A DNA stretch of 38,089 nucleotides, taken from NCBI GenBank assembly GCA_965368405.1, contig CBDUMS010000024.1, positions 1 through 38,089 of the forward strand, in the 5' to 3' direction. Shown here in pieces: positions 32,636 through 38,089 of this stretch. This DNA is from S012-113 sp965368405 (lineage in GTDB: Bacteria > Bacteroidota > Bacteroidia > Cytophagales > Cyclobacteriaceae). Every line of letters starts with the position of its first letter. Position 1 is the first letter of the stretch. A model generated the notes under the pieces. That model saw only the letters and a program-made list of their open reading frames with translations, was not told where the DNA came from and ran no database searches. A program made the position numbers and the translations under genes.

Positions 32636-33889
32636 ATGCCTTATTTATTTACATCAGAATCAGTATCCGAAGGTCATCCCGATAAAGTTGCTGACCAAAT
32701 TTCCGATGCGCTCATCGATCACTTTATGGCTTTCGACCCAGATTCAAAAGTTGCCTGTGAGACTCTCGTAACAACCGGGCTGGCAATGCTAGCCGGCGAA
32801 GTGAAGTCGAATACCTATTTAGATGTTCAGGAGATTACAAGAAATGTAATTGAGCGAATTGGCTATACCCACTCAGAATATCAGTTCGATGCCAAATCTT
32901 GTGCAGTAATATCTGCCATTCATGAACAGTCTGATGACATAAATCGTGGTGTAGATCGTGAAGACCCGATGCAGCAAGGTGCTGGAGATCAAGGAATGAT
33001 GTTCGGTTATGCAACTGTTGAAACGGAAAATTACATGCCTTTAGCACTGGATCTATCGCATAAAATATTGCAGGTTCTTGCTGAGTTAAGAAGAGAGTGC
33101 GATGAAATAAAGTACTTACGTCCTGATGCTAAGTCGCAAGTAACCATTGAATATAGCGATGACAATCAGCCTATGCGCATCGATAGCATTGTAGTATCTA
33201 CGCAACATGATGAGTTCGATGCTAATGATGAGGCGATGCTGAAGAAAATCAAGGAAGACATTGTTGGTATTCTAATGCCTCGTGTTAAGGCTAACTTGGA
33301 ACCTACCATCGCTAAATTGTTCAACGACAACATCAAATACCATATAAACCCAACCGGAAAATTCGTAATAGGCGGACCACATGGCGACACCGGCCTTACG
33401 GGCAGAAAGATTATAGTTGACACTTATGGCGGTAAAGGTGCACACGGCGGCGGTGCATTTTCGGGCAAAGATCCGAGTAAAGTAGACCGTTCTGCTGCGT
33501 ATGCTACACGACATATTGCTAAAAATATGGTTGCGGCTGGCGTAGCGAAAGAAATGCTTGTACAGGTTTCTTATGCTATCGGTGTTGTAGAGCCAATGGG
33601 CATATTTGTAGATACCTACGGTAGTAGTCTAGTTAACAAGACCGACAGTGAGATAGCGGCAATAATATCGGAGGTTTTTGATATGCGACCTGCTGCAATT
33701 GAGCAGCGTTTAAAGTTACGAGCACCGATTTATTCTGATACTGCAGCGTATGGTCATATGGGTAGAACACCTGAGATAAAGACAGTTACTTTTAATAATG
33801 CAGGAAATTCTGTGAGCAAAGAGGTAGAAACCTTTACATGGGAAAAGCTGGATTATGTAGATAAAGTAAAGAAAGCATTTGATCTATAA
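32636..33889 (+). CDS. metK: S-adenosylmethionine synthetase
   Basis: This is a 417-residue enzyme making SAM from methionine and ATP. Conserved segments: EGHPDKVADQISDA at the N-terminus, the ATP-binding QQGAGDQGMMFGYA, and GPHGDTGLTGRKIIVDTYGG followed by GGGAFSGKDPSKVDRSAAY. Length is slightly above many MetKs (about 385) and normal for Bacteroidota. The SAM-using methyltransferase just upstream may be coincidence. A strong terminator follows 2 bp after the stop. Confidence 0.97.
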   Translation: MPYLFTSESVSEGHPDKVADQISDALIDHFMAFDPDSKVACETLVTTGLAMLAGEVKSNTYLDVQEITRNVIERIGYTHSEYQFDAKSCAVISAIHEQSDDINRGVDREDPMQQGAGDQGMMFGYATVETENYMPLALDLSHKILQVLAELRRECDEIKYLRPDAKSQVTIEYSDDNQPMRIDSIVVSTQHDEFDANDEAMLKKIKEDIVGILMPRVKANLEPTIAKLFNDNIKYHINPTGKFVIGGPHGDTGLTGRKIIVDTYGGKGAHGGGAFSGKDPSKVDRSAAYATRHIAKNMVAAGVAKEMLVQVSYAIGVVEPMGIFVDTYGSSLVNKTDSEIAAIISEVFDMRPAAIEQRLKLRAPIYSDTAAYGHMGRTPEIKTVTFNNAGNSVSKEVETFTWEKLDYVDKVKKAFDL

Positions 33890-33890
33890 A

Positions 33891-33915
33891 AAAAGGCCGG
33901 TTAAACCGGCCTTTT
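33891..33915. terminator. Bidirectional Rho-independent terminator between metK and hpf
   Basis: The perfect inverted repeat AAAAGGCCGG, loop TTAAA, CCGGCCTTTT has a 6-bp GC-only core with A/T tails on both sides. It serves the convergent metK (+) and hpf (-) genes, whose stops lie 2 and 7 bp away. Confidence 0.92.
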
Positions 33916-33921
33916 AAGTTA

Positions 33922-34218
33922 TTAATGTTCAACTAATTTTTCTTTGTGCTTACGCAACTTGCGTTTCATTACTTCAGCACATTCGTCTATAGCTTTTTCA
34001 AACGCTTTTGCCGATGATTCAGCAAAAAACTGTTCCCCAGGTACATTAACTTTTACCTGTACAGATTTATTTTCGATCCCTTCGTTATTCAATCGCAGAT
34101 AAACCTCCCCGTCAATTATTCGATCAAAAAACTTTTCTAACCTATCCATTCGTTTCTGAATGAATTCTAAAAGTTTAGCGTCTGCATCGAATTTAATAGA
34201 ATGAATTTTAACGTTCAT
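33922..34218 (-). CDS. hpf: Ribosome hibernation-promoting factor, short form
   Basis: This is a 98-residue HPF/RaiA family protein (beta-alpha-beta-beta-beta-alpha). The N-terminus VKIHSIKFDADAKLLEFIQ and the central LEKFFDRIIDGEVYLRL are typical, with a basic C-terminus (MKRKLRKHKEKL). Such proteins bind the 30S decoding site and stall translation in stationary phase. It lies 31 bp after xerC and on the same strand as rpsU, a typical Bacteroidota order. Usually tRNA genes and tuf follow; here metK is convergent instead. Confidence 0.92.
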   Translation of the reverse strand: MNVKIHSIKFDADAKLLEFIQKRMDRLEKFFDRIIDGEVYLRLNNEGIENKSVQVKVNVPGEQFFAESSAKAFEKAIDECAEVMKRKLRKHKEKLVEH

Positions 34219-34249
34219 AGTGATTTAATTTAATTGTTATATATAAAAA

Positions 34250-35125
34250 TTAGGCCTTTGGATGGGCCTGTTGAAATACTTTTTTAAGTTTATCTAATGA
34301 ATTGTGCGTGTATACCTGGGTTGCAGCCAAGCTAGAATGCCCTAGAAGATCTTTTACCGCGTTTAGATCAGCCCCATTATTGAGTAAGTGAGTCGCATAG
34401 GTATGCCGCAAGATATGCGGGCTCCTTTTTTCTAAAGACACAACACCTTTTAGATACTTATTCACCGTACGATATATCAATTGGGGGTAGGCGGCATCGC
34501 CCTTATCTGTTACAATAAGACGATTGGACTCCAAGCTTCCAAAATGGCTATTTCGGACCTGGATATATTCCTGGATTAATGCCGTCACCGATTCCGAGAT
34601 AGGGATTATCCTCTCCTTATTTCTTTTACCGAGGACTTTTATCTGTTGGCTATCGAAGTTCACCGCCGATTGCGTTAAGCCCACCAATTCTGCGCGACGC
34701 ATACCGGTACCATACAGCAGCTCTAAGATGAGTTTGTCTCTTAGCCCAAAGAAGTCGCTCTTAAATTCATGATGATCGAAGAGGAGTGAAATGTCCTTCT
34801 CCTGCACAAACTGCGGAAGTCTTTTAGGTGACTTTAATGCTTGAAGTCTTTGGCTCGGATCGGTTGCGATCTTGCCACGTTTTAATAAAAATTTGTAATA
34901 GCTCCGAAGAGAGGCCATCTTCCTGTTAATAGTAGACGGATGTAATCCGTCTTCGACCATACTTATAATCCAGAAACGAATTTGCTGATAAGTAGCGGAT
35001 TCAATACGAACATCTTCCTGCGTTAAAAACGCAGTAAATTGTTCCAGATCAGCCTCATACGCGGCTATGGTATGCGCGCTTGATCTTTTTTCAAATTGTA
35101 GGTAGCTTAGAAAAGATTCTATCAT
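34250..35125 (-). CDS. xerC: Tyrosine recombinase XerC/XerD type
   Basis: This is a 291-residue site-specific recombinase. The SAM-like N-terminal domain (SFLSYLQFEKRSSAHTI) precedes a catalytic domain with all expected residues: R143 in GTGMRRAEL, K167 in LGKRNKER, H237 and R240 in HILRHTYATHLL, H263 in LLGHSS and Y272 in QVYTH. The length and rpsU-xerC-hpf context are typical of the chromosome dimer-resolution enzyme, not of a mobile element. XerC versus XerD is not resolved by the sequence. Its -7 box ends only 5 bp before the ATG. Confidence 0.92.
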   Translation of the reverse strand: MIESFLSYLQFEKRSSAHTIAAYEADLEQFTAFLTQEDVRIESATYQQIRFWIISMVEDGLHPSTINRKMASLRSYYKFLLKRGKIATDPSQRLQALKSPKRLPQFVQEKDISLLFDHHEFKSDFFGLRDKLILELLYGTGMRRAELVGLTQSAVNFDSQQIKVLGKRNKERIIPISESVTALIQEYIQVRNSHFGSLESNRLIVTDKGDAAYPQLIYRTVNKYLKGVVSLEKRSPHILRHTYATHLLNNGADLNAVKDLLGHSSLAATQVYTHNSLDKLKKVFQQAHPKA

Positions 35126-35130
35126 TAAAT

Positions 35131-35163
35131 CAAATGTACCTTGCCTAACAGGTCTAGTACTAA
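35131..35163 (-). promoter_or_regulatory. Candidate promoter of xerC with almost no leader
   Basis: TACATTTG (35138-35131) is a perfect -7 box; TTAG (35163-35160) lies 21 bp upstream as a 3-of-4 -33 match. The predicted transcription start falls within a base or two of the xerC ATG at 35125. Confidence 0.4.
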
Positions 35164-35195
35164 TTTAACGATAAAAGCTCAGAAAGGATTGAAAA

Positions 35196-35390
35196 TTAAT
35201 AATTTTCTTTAGCGTACATCTTCTGACGATACGCAGCTTTAAGCTTTTCAGTTCTTCTTGTAATAGAAGGCTTTTCGAAATGACCTCTAGACCTTAATTC
35301 CTTTAAAACTCCTGTTCGCTCGAATTTCTTCTTGAAACGCTTTAAAGCTCTGTCTATTGATTCGTTTTCCTTTACGTTTATAACAATCAT
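35196..35390 (-). CDS. rpsU: 30S ribosomal protein S21
   Basis: This is a 64-residue, very basic protein: MIVINVKENESIDRALKRFK at the N-terminus and RRTEKLKAAYRQKMYAKEN near the C-terminus are the S21 pattern. Length is normal for Bacteroidota. In this phylum S21 is close to the 3' end of 16S rRNA and helps hide the anti-Shine-Dalgarno sequence, which fits the lack of clear SD sites in the window. It has its own consensus promoter and is followed by xerC. Confidence 0.96.
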   Translation of the reverse strand: MIVINVKENESIDRALKRFKKKFERTGVLKELRSRGHFEKPSITRRTEKLKAAYRQKMYAKENY

Positions 35391-35415
35391 TCTAATCTTT
35401 TCTAAAATTGGAGTG

Positions 35416-35446
35416 CAAATTTAAATGAATAAAATAAAAATCCAAA
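35416..35446 (-). promoter_or_regulatory. Consensus Bacteroidota promoter of rpsU
   Basis: On the minus strand TTTG (35446-35443), exactly 19 bp, then TAAATTTG (35423-35416). Both boxes match the consensus without mismatch. The -7 box ends 26 nt before the rpsU ATG, and the -33 box begins 6 bp after the acyl-CoA dehydrogenase stop. This is the best promoter in the window. Confidence 0.75.
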
Positions 35447-35451
35447 ACAAA

Positions 35452-36591
35452 TTAGGCTAGCAAATCTTTAGCTATTACTAATTTCTGAATCTCCGAGGTG
35501 CCCTCTCCTATTGTACACAGTTTAGCGTCGCGATAAAACTTCTCTACAGGGTATAATTTAGAGTAGCCATAACCACCAAAAATCTGCACTGCATCGGTAG
35601 CAACCTCTACAGCAATCTCTGAGGAATAGTATTTGGCCATTGCCGACTCTCGAGTAACCCTTTCTCCATCATTCTTGAGATTGGAGGCATGTTTAATTAA
35701 TTCTCTTGCTGCCGAAACCTTAGTGGCCATATCGGCGAGTTTAAATGAAATCCCCTGAAATTCTGCTATAGGCTTGCCAAATTGTTCGCGCTCTTTGGCA
35801 TAAGCAATAGAGACCTCAAGTGCTCCTTCTGCGATTCCTAACCCCAAAGCTGCGATCGAAATTCTTCCTCCATCCAGAATTTTTAGTGATTGAACAAAGC
35901 CTTGGCCTATTTCACCTAAAATATTTTCGTTTGGCACACGGCAGTCCTCAAAAATAACCTCTGTTGTTTCAGAAGCCCGCATACCGAGCTTATCCATTTT
36001 TCTACCTTCTTTTAGTCCGGGATTCCCGCGTTCTACTACAAAAGCAGTCGAACCTTTTTTATCGCCAACTTCACCGGTACGTGCTATCACAACTACTACG
36101 TCAGCAGAATTACCATTTGTTATAAAGGTTTTTGCACCATTAATCACCCATTCATCGCCATCTTTTTTTGCCGTGGTCATCATGTTACCTGCATCACTAC
36201 CCGTATTGGGCTCTGTAAGCCCCCAGGCTCCTATCCATTCGCCTGTAGCTAATTTTGGTAGCCATTGCTGTTTCTGTGCATCTGTTCCAAAGCTCAAAAT
36301 ATGATTGGTGCAAAGGGAATTATGTGCAGCAAGTGATAAAGCCAAAGCGGGATCATACTTGGCCAGTTCCACTATTATCGTCACATATTCGTGGTAGCCC
36401 ATATTCGATCCCCCAAATTCTTCAGGCACTAATACGCCCATCATTCCAAACTCGCCAAATTTCTTAAAAACCTCTATTGGAAAAGTCTGCTCATCATCCC
36501 ATTGTTTTCGGAAGGGCTCAACGTGCTTCTTTCCAAGATCACGTACCATTTTCGTGATCATCTTTATGTTTTCATTTGTTTCGTTCTGCAT
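35452..36591 (-). CDS. Acyl-CoA dehydrogenase
   Basis: This is a 379-residue FAD enzyme of fatty-acid or branched-chain acyl-CoA oxidation. WGLTEPNTGSDAGNMMT is the FAD/substrate segment, LGMRASETTEVIFEDCRVP follows, and KEREQFGKPIAEFQGISFKL and QIFGGYGYSKLYPVEKFYRD are standard. The likely catalytic base is E363 in IGEGTSEIQKLVIA. Chain-length preference cannot be read from the sequence; the C-terminal Glu position suits short-chain or branched-chain types. It is a single gene between rpsU and the S9 peptidase. Confidence 0.95.
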   Translation of the reverse strand: MQNETNENIKMITKMVRDLGKKHVEPFRKQWDDEQTFPIEVFKKFGEFGMMGVLVPEEFGGSNMGYHEYVTIIVELAKYDPALALSLAAHNSLCTNHILSFGTDAQKQQWLPKLATGEWIGAWGLTEPNTGSDAGNMMTTAKKDGDEWVINGAKTFITNGNSADVVVVIARTGEVGDKKGSTAFVVERGNPGLKEGRKMDKLGMRASETTEVIFEDCRVPNENILGEIGQGFVQSLKILDGGRISIAALGLGIAEGALEVSIAYAKEREQFGKPIAEFQGISFKLADMATKVSAARELIKHASNLKNDGERVTRESAMAKYYSSEIAVEVATDAVQIFGGYGYSKLYPVEKFYRDAKLCTIGEGTSEIQKLVIAKDLLA

Positions 36592-36622
36592 TTTCTTGCT
36601 TATTTCACTTGGTTAATTCTAT

Positions 36623-36654
36623 CGAAATTAGGGCTTAGTTGGTTGATTTTCAAT
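36623..36654 (-). promoter_or_regulatory. Candidate promoter of the acyl-CoA dehydrogenase gene
   Basis: ATTG (36654-36651), a 20-bp spacer and TAATTTCG (36630-36623) on the minus strand match -33/-7 with one mismatch each. The box ends 31 nt before the ATG, the same spacing as at uppS and the DUF6089 pair. Confidence 0.4.
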
Positions 36655-36663
36655 TGAATCAAT

Positions 36664-36703
36664 AAAAAAACCCTCAATATCTAAAACAGCGATATCGAGG
36701 GTT
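36664..36703 (-). terminator. Rho-independent terminator of the S9 peptidase gene
   Basis: On the minus strand AACCCTCGATATC and GATATTGAGGGTT pair over 13 bp with one G-T wobble around a 9-nt loop, followed by seven T. It begins 20 bp after the stop of the peptidase gene and isolates the acyl-CoA dehydrogenase gene downstream. Confidence 0.88.
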
Positions 36704-36723
36704 AGGTTCAATGCGCGAATCCG

Positions 36724-38089
36724 TTATTTTTTCATTTCCAGCGTGGTATCATCTGGTAACGTAGATTCGCGATTTTTTACATAAGTTTCTAGCCAGGTGT
36801 CTTGCTCATAGAGCACATGCAATATACTCTCCTTTGCGCGATAGCCATGGCTTTCCTTTGGAAGCATTACAAGTCTTACAGTAGCGCCAAGGCCTTTTAA
36901 AGCGTTGAAATAACGTACCGATTGTAATGGATAGGTGCCAGAGTTATTATCTGCTTCACCATGAATTAATAATAATGGTGTTTTCATTTTATCGGCATGC
37001 ATGAAGGGCGACATTGTGTAATACACATCTGGAGCCTCCCAATACGACCGTTCTTCACTCTGGAAGCCAAAAGGAGTTAGCGTACGATTATAAGCACCAC
37101 TACGAGCAATGCCTGCAGCAAATAAATCAGAATGCGACAGCAAATTAGCTACCATAAAGGCCCCATAACTATGACCTCCTACACCCACTCTTGTTCTATC
37201 GATATAGCCTAGTTCGTCCACAGCGTCTATCGCGGCCTTTGCGTTGGCAACAAGTTGATCTCTAAATGAATCATTAGGTTCTTTGTCGCCTTCGCCTACT
37301 ATAGGAAAGGCAGCACCCGCTAAAACAACATAACCTCTTGCTACCCAATAAATAGGTGACCCCCAGCTGATATAAGTAAACTGATTTGGATTCTGGGTAG
37401 TTTGAGATGCACTTGCCTTATCCTTATATTCTCGCGGATAAGCCCAAAGAATCATTGGCATTTTCTCTTTCTTCTCCATGTCGTATCCAACAGGTAAATA
37501 AAGAGTCCCCGATAATTCTAAACCGTCATCGCGTTTATAGTTAATAACCTCCTTATGCCCATCGGCAATACTCTTAAATGGATTTTCGAAGTTTGTTAGT
37601 TGCTGTGTTTTATTGTTCCCTAAATTTCGAAAATAGTAATTGGGGTATTCATTTTTAGATTCGATACTGACCAGCAACTTGTTTTCGCTTACGTCAAATT
37701 CAATCAGTCGCTCGAGTTTATCCGTATATTTTGATTGATAGACTCTGGTCTTCTTTTTTGTAGATAAATCCATTTTATCAATAAAAGGAAATTGACCTTC
37801 TTCCGAGTAACCAGGGCCCATTAAATAGGCATTACCTTTACTCATTGCCAGAACTGAGCTGCCAAATTTGTTCTTTGCCATAACAAAGCTGCCCGGATTG
37901 CTATACTGATCCTGATAATTCCTGTCTTCGAGAATTACCGGCTCTTGGCTAGCATCTGATGGGTTAAAAAGATAGGTCTTTGTATTTCTATTATTCCACC
38001 ATCGGTCGTAGGCAATAGCTGTGTTATCATCGCCCCATATTATTCCTACATAACGATTTTTTGTCTTAAGAATACTTTTTCCTTGGCCG
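36724..38089 (-). CDS. S9-family serine peptidase (prolyl oligopeptidase/glutamyl endopeptidase type), N-terminus beyond window
   Basis: The frame is open through the right edge, so the true start is outside; 454 C-terminal residues are visible. The first third is the end of a beta-propeller domain (IIWGDDNTAIAYDRWW, LLVSIESKNEYPNYYFR). The hydrolase domain has the nucleophile in VGVGGHSYGAFMVANLL (Ser codon 37168-37170), a likely catalytic Asp in HGEADNNSGTYPL and His in KESHGYRAKES. ARSGAYNRTLTPFGFQSEER matches the chloroplast glutamyl-endopeptidase-like branch of S9. An internal ATG at 37881 is not the start. Secretion cannot be judged without the N-terminus. Confidence 0.92.
   Translation of the reverse strand, partial: GQGKSILKTKNRYVGIIWGDDNTAIAYDRWWNNRNTKTYLFNPSDASQEPVILEDRNYQDQYSNPGSFVMAKNKFGSSVLAMSKGNAYLMGPGYSEEGQFPFIDKMDLSTKKKTRVYQSKYTDKLERLIEFDVSENKLLVSIESKNEYPNYYFRNLGNNKTQQLTNFENPFKSIADGHKEVINYKRDDGLELSGTLYLPVGYDMEKKEKMPMILWAYPREYKDKASASQTTQNPNQFTYISWGSPIYWVARGYVVLAGAAFPIVGEGDKEPNDSFRDQLVANAKAAIDAVDELGYIDRTRVGVGGHSYGAFMVANLLSHSDLFAAGIARSGAYNRTLTPFGFQSEERSYWEAPDVYYTMSPFMHADKMKTPLLLIHGEADNNSGTYPLQSVRYFNALKGLGATVRLVMLPKESHGYRAKESILHVLYEQDTWLETYVKNRESTLPDDTTLEMKK

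Noticed and set aside
34250..35125. Tyrosine recombinase as sign of an integrated element
   Set aside because: Full-length Xer-type protein in the standard rpsU-xerC-hpf setting, with no att repeats or phage genes nearby.

Overview
The window looks like a chromosomal core region of a Bacteroidota bacterium, most likely from the Cytophagales; the genus cannot be fixed from the sequence alone. The evidence is a PorZ-like type IX secretion gene, two DUF6089 outer-membrane proteins, the uppS-bamA-ompH-ompH cluster, the purH-mreBCD-mrdA-rodA cluster, a UbiA-type prenyltransferase of the geranylgeranylglyceryl-phosphate kind, and promoters of the Bacteroidota type (TTTG, about 19 bp, TAnnTTTG) instead of -35/-10 boxes. 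Genes are tightly packed. The longest gap without a gene is about 143 bp (14611-14753), so no stretch over 300 bp lacks a gene. I saw no tRNA, rRNA, CRISPR array, insertion sequence or prophage gene.

Layout. 1-4210: an edge-truncated secreted metalloprotease (-), a DUF6438-type lipoprotein (+), a small unknown protein (-), an M19 dipeptidase lipoprotein (-) and a Gly-rich 16-residue-repeat surface protein (-). 4299-8097 (+): DUF2520 Rossmann protein, UbiA prenyltransferase and purN in overlapping order, then purH. 8208-13641 (+): mreB, mreC, mreD, mrdA (PBP2) and rodA, the elongasome operon. 13645-14610 (-): a conserved protein of unknown function. 14754-18244 (+): tdk, porZ-like, recO. 18336-20401: chrA (+) and an S66 LD-carboxypeptidase (-), convergent. 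20495-25014 (-): uppS, bamA, ompH, ompH as one transcription unit with a visible promoter and a strong terminator. 25087-26914 (-): two DUF6089 proteins. 26980-30317 (-): yqeY-like, cvpA-like, alpha/beta hydrolase, CBS/ACT protein, nadK. 30380-33889 (+): pdxJ, esterase, RsmI-like methyltransferase, metK. 33922-36591 (-): acyl-CoA dehydrogenase, rpsU, xerC, hpf. 36724-38089 (-): C-terminal part of an S9 peptidase that runs off the window.

How the genes fit together. Most of the window serves the cell envelope. MreBCD/PBP2/RodA elongate the wall, UppS makes the undecaprenyl carrier lipid, the LD-carboxypeptidase recycles or trims peptide stems, BamA with two OmpH/Skp chaperones inserts outer-membrane proteins, the DUF6089 proteins are probably outer-membrane barrels, and PorZ belongs to the T9SS attachment machinery. 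The rest is purine (purN, purH), NADP (nadK), pyridoxal phosphate (pdxJ) and SAM (metK) synthesis, plus ribosome-linked genes (rpsU, hpf) and recombination genes (recO, xerC).

I did not find a convincing new system. The points most worth a second look are the repeat protein at 3110-4210, a coherent set of TAnnTTTG promoters 25-38 nt ahead of start codons, TTG starts on bamA, rodA and chrA, a possible archaeal-type lipid enzyme, and a perfect 15-bp dyad ahead of the unknown gene at 13645-14610.
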